A stretch of DNA of 64,000 nt from Siphonodentalium dalli (taxonomy: Eukaryota; Mollusca; Scaphopoda; Gadilida; Siphonodentaliidae), in the NCBI GenBank assembly GCA_032622095.1, contig CP136063.1:30568987-30632986 (forward strand), given 5' to 3'. The notes below the pieces were generated by a model. That model was not told the origin of the DNA. It saw only the letters and a program-made list of their open reading frames with translations, and ran no database searches. The position numbers were made by a program, and so were the translations under genes. This document shows positions 10,867 through 22,185 of the stretch, piece by piece; within the stretch, counting starts at the first letter, position 1; each line of letters opens with the position of its first letter.

Positions 10867-12733
10867 CTCTTTCGTTGCCACACGCCACCAGACGTACCCC
10901 CCAGTGCCACGCATCCTGAACATATATCCATGTATTTTAGGTATATATGGGTAATACATTATATCTCAATCAGTTTCTAATATAATTAGTTGAAACTTCA
11001 CATGTATATAGACATAGGTATACCCTGTCAAATGCCGCCGTGGACACGCCCACCAAGGTCACGTGACATTGGCGGCCATCTTGGATTAGTGGCTATTTGT
11101 TGGTACATGTACAGTTTGTATGGGTATGAATGGGTGTGTTGTTTGTTTTCTAATTTTCAACGCAATTATACGATGTCCAACAGTAAGGTACACCGGAGTA
11201 ACACATATGAAACCACTTTGGAATAACATAGGTCACCTGACCTTGGCGTCCATCTTGGATTTATGCAAGTTGCCACCTATTTGTAGCAAAATGGGATACA
11301 ATGGCGCACTTTGTTGTGTTCGTGCTGTTCTTGCTTGAATATTCCCCGATAGGTACAATTCCAAATATAGATGTATATATAACCATACCCATATGTATAT
11401 ATATACCTGCAGGGGGACATATGACCCTGCTCCGCCCCTTATAAGTCACGTGATCTTGACCGCCATCTTGAATTTCAGGAAAATTGGGTTTTACGATGAT
11501 TTATGTGAATTATATGGGTCACGCGGGCGTACACATGGTCAACTCACCAGCATAATTAATTTAGTTGCCTGTTATCACCACTGGAAAATGATACAATAGA
11601 CAATTAAGGGTTGTTCAAAACCAGTAAAGGTGTATTATAAATAATAGGTATAAGTATCTTATGCGCCGCAAGCGCACTCGATCATTAGAGTATACAGGTT
11701 AGTTACCCACGCGTCACCCTATCCCGCCACCTATAGTATCTTATGCGCCGCAGGCGCCCCTATAGAGGCTACTGCCCATATAAATAATAGTTATCAGTAT
11801 CTTATGTGCTGCAGACGCCCCTCGATCATTAGAGTATAGAGGTTAGTTACCCACCCACCTCCCCATGCTGCCACCCATAGTAACTTATGCGCCGCAGGTG
11901 CCCCTATAGAGACTACTGCCACATAAATAATAGGTATAAGTATCTTATGTACCGCAGGTGCCCCTCGATCATTAGAGTTTAAACGTTAGTTACCCACCCA
12001 CCTCCCCATCCGCCACCCATAGTATCTTATGCACAGCAGGCGCCCCCATAGAAGATACTGCCACATAAATAAAAGGTATAAGTATCTTATGCGCCGCAGG
12101 CGCCCCACTACCATTGGAGTATAGAGGTTAGTTACCCACCCACCACCCCATTCCGCCACCTATAGTATATTATGCACCGCAGGCGCCCCTATAGAGGCTA
12201 CTGCCCACATAAATAATAGGTATAAGTTTCTTATGCACCACAGGCACCCTTCGATCATTAGAGTATAGAGGTAAGTTACTCACCCACCACCCCATCCCGC
12301 CACCCACAGTATCTTATGCGCCATAGGGGCCCTTATAGAGGCTACTGCCCACATAAAAATAGCTATAAGTATCTTATGTGCCACAGGCACCCCTCGATCA
12401 TTAGAGTATAGAGGTAATAACAATAACTTCTTCAGTCCTGAGTCTTTTGCGAGCAGCGATTTTCGACTGATAACCACATGCTAACAACAATGACGCAATA
12501 TTCCGGCTCTGACTGTACTCCCATAACATCATAAATAGCATGACCTTGAGGACATTGTCGCTTTAAATTGTTCGCGCGCAACAGTACTACAGATAAATAC
12601 ATTGTACACTGTCAAACACCCCGGAAAGAATAGAGTTATATCTCATACATCAGACTACATACCAAATTCGCAAAAATGCGCGATTGGCAGAGTCTCCGAA
12701 GTTCGCAAAAATGCGCGTTTGGCAGCGAAAGAG
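10867..12733. mobile_element. 1.87-kb TTAA-flanked non-autonomous element with internal minisatellite
   Basis: TTAA at 10863-10866 and at 12734-12737 flank inverted ends CTCTTTCGTTGCCA and TGGCAGCGAAAGAG (13 of 14 pair). TTAA duplication suggests a piggyBac-type element. Subterminal AAAATGCGCG repeats occur at the right end. Inside are three copies of a GTCACGTGA...CGGCCATCTTGGAT motif (about 11058, 11230 and 11444) and the tandem array at 11636-12425. No transposase frame is present, so movement needs a partner. Confidence 0.75.
11636..12425 (+). repeat. About 145-bp tandem repeat inside the TTAA element, 5-6 copies
   Basis: Each unit holds TAGGTATAAGTATCTTATG, then GCCGCAGGCGCCCC, CGATCATTAGAGTATAGAGG and a CCACCC-rich stretch. 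A second TATCTTATGCGCCGCAGGCG half-repeat lies within each unit, so the array has an internal two-part structure. Confidence 0.88.
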
Positions 12734-12737
12734 TTAA

Positions 12738-14390
12738 GCAAATATTGACCAATCTCAAATCGTAGACAGACTGCTATCATTTTTGCTTATGAGGAAAAAA
12801 GTATTGAAGTCATATGGTGGATACCGGGTGTTAACATGCCAATCTACCATCAGTGAGTTGAATATATAATAGAGATCACTTTAAAAACGATCTAAATTTT
12901 ATTTACAACTGTATTGATGTATTTTCAAACAAGAGCACGCTGTCGGCCTTGGGCACAATATGCCATTTCTGGAGTAAAGTGGGGTAAGGTTTAATTCATT
13001 CGTTTGAAACTTGGTTCAGTTCACTTGATTCAGTCTAAAGTTAAGTCGAAAAAGAGACAACTCAGTCAAAATCATGCGGACGAAACCCAGAACGGACTGA
13101 AATATGGTCATACATGTAGTATATCTTGTATATCTATAAACATTACCTAAAGTATATGAACATGCATATTTTGAAGTATTGAAATTAAATTTATATGTAT
13201 AATATTACACAATTTACAGAACTAGATATTTGTGGGGGAAAAAAACAACTCATCAGTTATCTCATACATTTCATCTCTATGTTCACTAGGGTTGAACCTC
13301 CATCAGATGAAATTCGTCAATTGGTCCAACCACTGAGATACAAGTGACAGAAGGCAGAACTATGGTCATATATGTCAGAAGGAGTGTGAAACCCTGTTAT
13401 TTGCTCACACACAACTAATGCCAAAAGCACATCCACCAGGATACCCTTAGTCATCATACCAAATCTGATTGAAATTGATTGTGCTCTGAGATAAAAATGT
13501 GAATAAGCAGATACATTATATAGACCCTTCTTTTTTCTATGGGAGGATCTGTTTATTTTGGAATCTCAACAAAGGTATTATTCTACTTTCAGATGTCCGT
13601 GAGAGAGGATATCATTTCAGATATGGATGTCGTAAATGCATTCAACCAAGTAATGACCATTAAATTCAGAGAAATGTCTCTGAAACACTTCAGAGTTCAT
13701 GTGAAGGGCATAATGCTATCTAAGTATCTGCGGGAAGAAATCATTGTGTATAACTGGCTATTTTCCTGGTGAAATAAGAGATTGATCGTGTATTACACAT
13801 CGTATAAAACCACGATACTCGTCGAAATTCATCATTACATCTGTCAACGTATTACAGACTGGCCTGGATGCGTAACTCATCACATGTTCGTCAATTACGT
13901 GTCGCCGATTTATACGACAGGTATGACACGAGTAACGGAACACAATATGGCATAATATTTCACCCCATTTTGAGCCCCAGGGTGATCGCACATGCGTAGA
14001 AGAGTTATGACAACTTGTTTTGATCGGGCTGTACTGAAATCGATTGAAATCACTTGTTGATTGAAAAAAATGGCGTATGAACAACAAATTGTTGAGTCGG
14101 GAGAAATGTTGCACACTGTGGCAGAATTGAACGATTCTTTGTAATTTGTTATTAGCGTGCATGTAGAATTTGCGCATACTACAAGCAAGTATTTAGGCTT
14201 TAGCGAGTGTTGCGTGGAATTCAATCCATGCCAGTTCAGGCAAATGTACACATAATTGAATCTGAATAACATCATGGATTGTAATTGTCACATTTATTGA
14301 TTTAGGCTATACTTTTATTTTCAATGAAATAAACATTTAATTGGCCTAGCCTAGCTTAGACTACTAATAAATTGGTTCTGTTATAAATAT
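12738..14390. other. No recognisable gene
   Basis: One diverged module of the AAGTCGAAAAAG family lies at about 13020-13110. A 77-codon open frame at 13539-13772 contains NAFNQVMTIKFREMSLKHF after a CTTTCAG-like acceptor at about 13591. It could be a lone exon but matches nothing I know. The rest is AT-rich noncoding sequence. Confidence 0.35.
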
Positions 14391-14394
14391 CGAT

Positions 14395-14545
14395 ATTGTG
14401 CTACACTGACAATAAATTCGGTTTTTATTGGTATTGACCAATACCAAATCTGATTCCCTTGGTTTTGATCAAAACCAAATCTGAATCCCTTTGTTTTGAG
14501 GACATGTTCAATACCATATATTGGTTTTGACCGATAGTCTTCAAG
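14395..14545. repeat. Cluster of the palindrome TTGGTTTTGATCAAAACCAA
   Basis: Three to four variants of the self-complementary word lie within 150 bp (GGTATTGACCAATACC, GGTTTTGATCAAAACC, CATATATTGGTTTTGACC). The same word is tandemly arrayed at 42500-42905. Confidence 0.7.
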
Positions 14546-15182
14546 AGTTATCGTTACTGTTTCCGTGTAGCACACGGCCAGATTGGAGGTCGCCATTTTA
14601 TTTCGAAGCGACTGAAATACATTCTAGTTTTAAAATCACAGCAAATAACTTAGACTGGTTCAATGGGTGATCACAGATATGTTTCCTGATGGCCGGACAA
14701 TCTTATCTTCGGGAATCTTGACATGTATGTATCTACAAACTTTTAATTATAGGATGCTTTCGGTTTCGACTTCAACTTTACACGAAATCTTCACACATAT
14801 TTTGTATCAGCACAAAAGCTCATATATGGGCATCAACACGATAGAGAAGTGACAAAACATTTCAAACTCAACAAATAAGATTATGCCTTTGTCAATGGAT
14901 AAGAAATAACAAATTTTCATCAAAAAGATTTCAAGTTGAAAAATAAATTTCTCAGTAAATTTGATAAAAATTTGTCATGCTGTTTGAAATTGGTCATGTT
15001 CACAGTAATTTATCAGGTTTAGAACTTTAGGTCATGTTTATGGAATGGCATGTACTTTTACATTTATTCCTTATTTGCGCTTAAGCTTAAATCACTTACG
15101 CGTATTTGCAAATTATTTTGCTTAAATGCAAATCATTTACGCTTAAGCACGAAAAGATAATAATTTTCATATTTACGCTTAA

Positions 15183-15823
15183 GGTAGCAATACACGATTT
15201 CCAGCAATTTTTCCAACCTGGGAGGGGTTACTGTACTTCAAATAAATGCTAAGCCATTATCGTTGGCATATATCCAATCGAGCATGTTTTAATTTCGACA
15301 GAAATTTTAGGTGTAATCATATAAATGTACTTTTGGTTCTTCGTACAGTTTGTCATTGAGTTATGCCCCTTGGTTAGCACACACGAACCGCTCAATTTTA
15401 CCCATTTTTTTACTCAAATTGGCCATTTTCAACCCAAAAACAGACCATGATAGAGCGAATGTCAGTAAATAAGATTCTTCCACCTGATAGAGCTATGCTA
15501 GAGCTGAGAAATATTTGAAATAGAAAAAAAGTTATCGTATCAATTTGAAAAAAAAGTCTTGCGAGCCCAGATGACAGAATTCAGGGGAGAGAAATCGGGC
15601 TATTTTCCTGTAATCAATAACACAGAGTTGGCCTTCACTGAATACGAAAACCCTGTTCAAATTTTACACTTTTTTGAGAACTTTCCCAGTTTTGTAAATT
15701 AAATAAACCTTCAAACCAGTAATGACACAGTTAACACAGGCTACACTGGCCGTTATGCCCCCCAGATACTTATATTTCTATTTTTCAGACCCCCTACAAC
15801 CCGTGAAATCGTGTACTGCTACC
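15183..15823. mobile_element. 641-bp MITE with TAA target duplication
   Basis: Inverted ends GGTAGCAATACACGATTTC and GAAATCGTGTACTGCTACC (one mismatch) are flanked by TAA at 15180-15182 and 15824-15826. The insertion splits a CTTAAG-type palindrome. A 3-bp TAA/TTA duplication fits the PIF/Harbinger superfamily, but the GGTAGC end is not a textbook Harbinger end, so the class is tentative. No coding frame. Confidence 0.7.
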
Positions 15824-16292
15824 TAAGTGCAAATAAGTAAATATTAAAACCATGTCCCATATTGTATGGGAGTTCAAATTCACATTTCATAGCCAATTAC
15901 GCTTAAGTGTAATGCATTAAGACATTACACATGAGCGTAATTCAGATTTCCATTATGTTTTTCAAAGCATTATCTATTAAACTTAAGCGTAAAGCCATTA
16001 CGCTTAAGCGTAATGTCGTTATGCTTAAGCGTAATGTCAATACGCTTAAGCGTAATTCATATTCCATATGTGAAAACTCCCCTGAAGCTGAAATGGATGC
16101 AGCCAATTCCTGATGCTAGTAACTTTTGACAAATATCGAGCTTATATTATATCATTATATGTAAGGTAATAAGGCTATAAAAATATGTTATGCTTAAGCG
16201 TAATGGCAGTGCGCTTAAGTGTATGTTTAAATTTTCAGTGCTTTATGACTAATTGGATTCTCATTATTATTAAATCTATTTTGAACCCTTAA

Positions 16293-16884
16293 AGGGGTAC
16301 GGTACCCAAGATGTTGTTGTTGGTTTCTATAATACCCGAGTCGGAGAATAAGGTAACAACTTTTCCATTTTTTGAAAGTCTGTTGAGTACGAAGTATTGT
16401 TACGGATGGCAAATTTACCGGAATGCAAAAATACAAATTGTCGTTGTCGAGTAATTTTTGTACAGTTTTCAACCAAATGAATCAAATAAACATTATATTA
16501 TATGCTTAGTAGTCCCATATACTCATTTAAGTTAGTGTATGGTCACTAGTCAATGAGTGGCTTGGGTTTTCTCCCCGTATAAGCATAATGTTTCAAACGA
16601 TCGTGTGTGCAATTGTTTTATTAATCCAGTATCCCTCAATTATAATTTGATTACGTTTTGTACACGGAAATTCCAATTTTAAGAGACGCCATTTTATGGC
16701 TGGAGCCATAAAATCAATTTATATTAAATTATTAACTTTTAAATTATTAAATTTTAAGATAGCCTATTAACCTGAGCGTTTACAGAATACATCTTCGACT
16801 CAAATTACTTATATTTCTATATAGTATCGATACTAGATCGTTGTTATCACCGGGAATTTATTGAAAATGGCGTACAGTACCCCT
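16293..16884. mobile_element. 592-bp TTAA-flanked MITE
   Basis: TTAA at 16289-16292 and 16885-16888 flank the ends AGGGGTACGGTAC and GTACAGTACCCCT (12 of 13 pair). The interior contains GCCATTTTATGGCTGGAGCC and is noncoding. This end sequence differs from those of the elements at 4694, 10867, 38197 and 55300, so it is a separate family. Confidence 0.65.
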
Positions 16885-17368
16885 TTAAGCATAAGTAGCT
16901 ATTAAATATGAATTTGGCCTCCCATACCAATATGGGTGAACCACAAATCAATCTTTATTTAGACCGATCTGTCTAAATATGTTGGGCAATCAGTCTAAAC
17001 TGATTGAATGTTGACAATTTGCCAATATATAAGACATAAAATTTTCATAAAAACAAATCTTAAAGTTGAAAAAGACATTTGGCAGTTTATTTGATAAAAA
17101 ATTGTCATTCCGTTTGAAAATTATCATGATTCATGGGAATTTATCAAGTCTAGGTGAATAGGTGTATGGGAGGCCATGCGCAAATTACTTAAACTTTAGA
17201 AGCGAAAAATTATGGATCATATTTATGCTCAAGCGCAAATAAGGTACAAATGTTAAAATCGCATCCCATATTGGTGAACCATCGAATGTTCTTTATTTGA
17301 CCGATCGGTCTGAAACGTCTAGACCAATTGGTCTAAAGTCTTCCTGTCAGTACCTTCTCTGACACCAG

Positions 17369-18903
17369 CCCTTATAGTTTTGCAGTGTGTTTAAGGTGTG
17401 GATACGGTGCTTTTGTGGTGTGGGCCTGAAAGATGGCTGAGGTGTTACACCTCACACAAGGTGTGGGGACACCTCACATGAGGTGTGGTGGCTGAGGTGT
17501 GCCTAAGGTGTGGTTGAGGTGTGTCTGAGGTGTGGGGCCAAATATTTAAATGAGGCATGAGGTGTGGTTGAGTTGTGTTTTTGAGGTGTGCTTCTGAGGT
17601 GTGTTTAAGGTGTTGATGAGGTGTGCCTGAGATGTACGGTCTGAGGTGTGCTTGAGGTGTGCCTATGGAAGAGTGCTTACCGAGGTGTGGGTAGAGGTGT
17701 GCCTGAGGTGTGGGTAGAGGTGTGCCTGAGGTGTGGGTAGATGTGACTAATTTTGTCTTGTCCACATGCATTCATTCTATATAGTTTGTTCCTGGTGACT
17801 TTTGATTATTTTTATCAGTGCCCTAGTAGCGTTCCTAGTGTTATTGCAAGAGTAAGGTATATGTGTTCCCATGAGTAGCTTCAGATCACTATTATAAGTG
17901 ACTAATTATAGTCTTGTTCAATCATTAGTACCCTATGAATTTGCTATATACATGTACATATGTATAATATTGACATATTGCATGGTACCATGCATGCAGT
18001 TAACTGCAGCTCAAATTAAGTCATAATGGGGCTCGGGGTTGGGGCAAAAATTCAATAAAGCAAAGCTTATAATAAATTAATTCTATATTATCCTATATAG
18101 CTGACATGATCATGCAGTGCACCGCTTATTTTATAATTCATGCAGTCAATTATATAATGCTGAAAGAATTCATATACTTATGATTTACAATCTCCATATT
18201 TCAATATTTTATTGTGTAGTATACACTGCACAAATGTAAGGTATTGCCATCACCACTTCTCTGTCCATTTAATTGTTTTGATACAAACACAGTGGTAATT
18301 AACAGATATCTTTATAGATAATATAATTTAGTTGCGAAAATCAAATATATCGAAACATTATATGATATGTTACTTACTTACTTTCAAAGAGTATATTAAT
18401 GTTTCACATGCCTTTTATTCCATTTAATGACAACTTTTGATATGAAGTATCTTTTCAAATCCTTGAGAGATACAGAGCTGTGTTTGGAGCAGCTACACTC
18501 TTCTGAACAAAGGATCCAAATTCAAATAAATTTTGGCGCAATTCTACCACATGACCTAGCCAGCTCCATATGTTATATGTTTGTTTATCAGATCATACAA
18601 TTCAGCTTGGCTAGCTTCCGCATTAAACCAGGAACTTTGATAGATACCATGTGGTGTTTTGCAGACCTGTGAGGTGTATTTGTGGTGTGCCTGTGGCAAA
18701 ATGGTTTTTGTTAGAGTACCTGAGGTGTGTTTGAGGTGTGCTATGATATTTTACTATTTCTATGAGGTGTGGATGAGGTGTGGTGTAGACGTATGAGGTG
18801 TGGTTAAGGTGTGCTTTGCAGATATTTGCATATCATGTACCACACCTCAACCACACCACATCCACACCTCACAGCGAGGTGTAACACTGCAAAACTATAA
18901 GGG
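17369..18903. mobile_element. 1.5-kb element with 20-bp inverted ends and GAGGTGTG subterminal arrays
   Basis: Left end CCCTTATAGTTTTGCAGTGT and right end ACACTGCAAAACTATAAGGG are perfect inverted repeats. Immediately inside both ends are dense short-word arrays: GAGGTGTG(CCT) on the left (about 17390-17750) and the same words on the right (about 18660-18880), the last of them inverted. Subterminal transposase-binding word arrays are known from CACTA and hAT-like elements. No clear target duplication is visible, so I do not assign a superfamily. The interior has an 81-codon frame (18427-18672) without recognisable motifs. Confidence 0.7.
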
Positions 18904-19040
18904 AGTCCAACTAAATTGTAAGAGAAGGAAAGCATTTTCACATTTATTCATTATTTGCGCAAAAGTGCAAATTATTTACTCTTAAGCGCAAATTATTTAC
19001 AAATGAGCACAAATCATTATCATTTATTCTTAAGCACAAA

Positions 19041-19480
19041 ATTGACAAATGGGTCACCCAGACCTGTTTTAATTTTATAATATTTCATTAATTAATCATA
19101 TAATCAAAATGAATATATTATGTCACAACACAGACATAAAAATTTACTAAGGCTAAGGTGTTACTTATACCAACCCCATCCACTGAATAATTATTGTTTT
19201 AAATATAAAAACTTCATGCTAACAACAGCTGTAGATGTATGTTATATTTATATGGACATAAATGTACGTCGTTTAATAAATGGACCCGATATTTACGACC
19301 TATTTTAATCATGCAACAAATTAAAAAATTATTTGCATGTTTTCGTATCTTCGAATTATTGAAAATTATGAAATTAGGACATGTTGCCCACCCACTGAAC
19401 CTCACTTGTGTCTACTTAGTGCCCACGGAACCAAACAGGTAAGGTCATATAGGCAGAAAATTACGGCATACAGCCATACA
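19041..19480. other. No gene seen
   Basis: AT-rich sequence with short overlapping frames on both strands and no motif. Confidence 0.4.
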
Positions 19481-19559
19481 AACTGATTACCGATCTAATT
19501 TTCCTAAAAAAGGTGATCAGGTCTGGCAAAAGTGAGAATACAGCAACAATAGCTGTATT

Positions 19560-19738
19560 CAGCTATATATTATACTCTCAAACTGGCTGTATTTGCGCAT
19601 TAAAATTAGGCTACCATATTGTCCGGTCACCCTCAACCAAATCAAAATCGTCGCTTGTGTTCTGACAAAGTGTTGCCTTTTGTTGACAAGGCAATTCTGA
19701 TTTTGTGTGAAAATTTACTACGGTGGTCGATGTCAGTA
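19560..19738 (-). repeat. Left member of an inverted repeat pair flanking the LTR element
   Basis: The sequence GGTCACCCTCAACCAAATC, then TGTGTTCTGACAAAGTGTTG and CTACGGTGGTCGATGTC is the reverse complement, with scattered changes, of 37833-38043. The copy ends about 6 bases before the LTR begins. Confidence 0.75.
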
Positions 19739-19743
19739 AATAT

Positions 19744-19975
19744 TGTAGCGGTTTTGGCCTCTTGTTCCACGGAGATCATCCGGAAACCCACGGAGATGTA
19801 TCTACACCACTCGGAACGACTCACGTGACCCGACTCTTCCCGAAGGTGACGTCATCCGGGAATTCACTTCACTTCAACCACAGACTTCAAACCGACGACT
19901 TCGCTCCGCGCTCAAGACTTCTTTCATAGGTAATTTCATTAGATAACATCACTTATAAACCCTAATCATGTTATA
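19744..19975 (+). repeat. 5' LTR
   Basis: Starts TGTAGCGGTTTTGGCC and ends CTAATCATGTTATA. It matches the 3' LTR at all but two positions (CCACGGAG versus CCACCGAG; AAACCCTAA versus AAATCCTAA). ACTTATAAA near the end could serve as a TATA box or a weak polyadenylation signal. The 3' terminus lacks the usual CA. Confidence 0.92.
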
Positions 19976-19976
19976 T

Positions 19977-19995
19977 TGGCGACGAGGTGTTTCGA
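19977..19995 (+). promoter_or_regulatory. Primer-binding site, tRNA-Ser type
   Basis: TGGCGACGAGG follows the 5' LTR after one or two bases. It matches the reverse complement of a serine tRNA 3' end with CCA (a tRNA-Ser(GCT) ends CCTCGTCG plus CCA). Pairing is exact for 11 bases, then drifts (TGTTTCGAAC versus ATGGGATTCGAAC), with TTCGAAC retained. It primes minus-strand DNA synthesis. Confidence 0.75.
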
Positions 19996-22185
19996 ACTTA
20001 ACGCGCGTGAAATAAAATGTAACTTAGAGTGTAATTAAATTATAAATGAATTTCTGATTTTTCTCTTGGAAAATTTTGGCGCGCCAAGCGTCGCCATCTT
20101 GCCTTCTTGTCCGAATTCTCGGCAATTTCCGGAAATGATGGTAATTTTCCAAGAACACGCGTAAAGCAAAATAAACCATAAAGTAAACTAACATTCTATT
20201 ATCTATCCTAAATTTACAATAATGCACTTGGCAAACTCGTATTTAATGGACATTTTTTCTTTCAGATAGGCCCAATGCCAACGATTAATTCTACACTGTT
20301 TCCCTGAATTTGAGTCGTGCATATGAGCGCACAATTCATTGTTCAAATTCTTTCTGCAGTGTTTTGCCATGTTTCTATTTATTTCATCGAAATAGGCCAA
20401 CTTTGGAACTTGCACAACACTGTTTAATTTTCTTGTCAATGTATTTCGTACTCTTATGATTCAATAAATGATTTGTTTTTTTTATGTTATTCTCTCGGCA
20501 GAAACCGGAATAACATTAGCACCCACTAAATGATGTTTCACTGGGTATCTCGAATATTCGCAACGTTGGACATAGCAAATTTGCTTGTAATTTAAATGGT
20601 TATTACAAATTTTTGTAATAAAAGGTAAATTCTACGGGTGTCGCACCTGCCGCTAAATCACATAAATTGCTGTTGGAAATGCTGTGTGACATGTTTTATG
20701 TCACCTATGATACAGAGCGAATATTCGAAATACAGAAATACTCATAATAAAACTTATTTTTGAGAAAAGTACAACTTTTCATTGCAATAAGTACGATAAT
20801 TCATTGAGAGCTGTTTTTTGCGTGGTGGAAAAACTGTCCGAAAGCAGCTACTTGATGTAATAAATAATTCTAAACAGTACTTTTATTTCCATGACATAAT
20901 TAATTAACATAATATAACGAGGAGGCTATCTCTGTTGTGGCGATTGCGCTTCGCAGGAATAGAACTTCCAATAAACTTGTTAAATTTCAAAGAAGAGATC
21001 GATTGGTAAGTCAGACAGGGCGTAATAGGGATTTAAATTTTTGCAATAAACCTGGTAACCATTTTTCGTCCATAAACTAGGTCATAATTAATTTGAATTC
21101 GTAGACTTATCTGGCACAACGAATGAAGTGTTCATGGATGACATGACCACACTCGCGTAATCTGTGTTTTTTTTGTGCGCGATATAACTGTGCCTGTTAA
21201 ATTAATAATTTCAGCTGAATATTGTTGTTGTATGTAATGTATTAGCTGTCCAGTTCACACAAATAGCTACTATCAAATTGTTTGAACTTTTTGTGATTTA
21301 CATTTCTTGAAATTATCATGTGATAAATAATTTGGTTATTAATTTTGTGATTGTGATAAAGAATAATTGATTATATAAAACATTGTGAACTGAACAGATT
21401 GCAGCAACTTATATTTATATTGTATTATCCATTGAACCCTACTAGTGTTGAATGCAACCACTGGCACATGTCAAAAAAGGTATCCACTTCTCGAATCATG
21501 CCGTTCTCTTCGATTCTTCTCAATCAAGAGACGCGGGTCTTGATGAATCTGATCTATTCCCTTTAGATTAATGCATATTAATTTAACACTTTTTCAATAA
21601 CTCTGCTATTCCAATAAGTTACAGTTACTTAGGAAGCCGAGCATCATAAGTGTAATACACTTAAATTGGAATCAGTCAATCTGTTTCTAAACAGATTAAT
21701 GTATATCACTTAAATTTTGTATTGTAATTGTTGTGTGATATACATTCAGAGATTAATTTGTTTTTGTGTAGTAAATTATTAAATTGTCTGAGTAAATGAG
21801 CAGCTTATAATTTATGTGTGATAATTGTTTTTGTAATAAGATATTTGTATTAATTTATTTTTCGCTGCTCGTAGATTAATTTTCATAAGATAACATTATT
21901 ATGAGGAATGTATTAATTTAAAGGGGAATAGCATAACATCAATATTCCAGTTAATAAAGTCATCACAGGTGTTACTCGCAGTCAATAATTAAAGCAGACG
22001 TTCCGTTTATTTGCTAAAGTAATACCAGCGTGATTTAGTCTCGACCGTCAAATAAACGCGGACAATCCGTTTGATTGATAGGTTGAGATAGGCTAATAAG
22101 ACCAAAACTATCGAAGGCGACTATTAAAGGTAAGGCGGAAAATCCGTTTATTTTTACCAAAGCACAACAAAGGTGAGTATACATA
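19996..22185 (+). other. 2.2-kb leader between primer-binding site and gag
   Basis: Unusually long and AT-rich, with no long frame. Just before gag there are repeated CCGTTTATTT/CAAATAAACG words (about 22000-22160). A packaging signal would be expected here, but none can be identified by eye. Confidence 0.6.

Larger units (their letters stand above)
14870..17345. repeat. Region of TTACGCTTAAGCGTAA palindromes hosting nested elements
   Basis: Variants of the palindrome TTACGCTTAAGCGTAAT occur near 15070-15180, 15897-15925, 15985-16055 and 16190-16220, and again at 18955-19040 beyond the next element. A roughly 330-bp segment at 14870-15090 (TTTGATAAAAATTTGTCAT, CATGTTCA, AATTTATCA) is repeated in diverged form at 17025-17175. 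The second copy is flanked by GACCGATCGGTC-like palindromes. Two separate short elements (15183-15823 and 16293-16884) have landed inside it. Confidence 0.65.

Noticed and set aside
17445-17771. 108-codon His/Thr/Pro-rich minus frame
   Set aside because: Low-complexity reading of the GAGGTGTG word array inside the element at 17369-18903.
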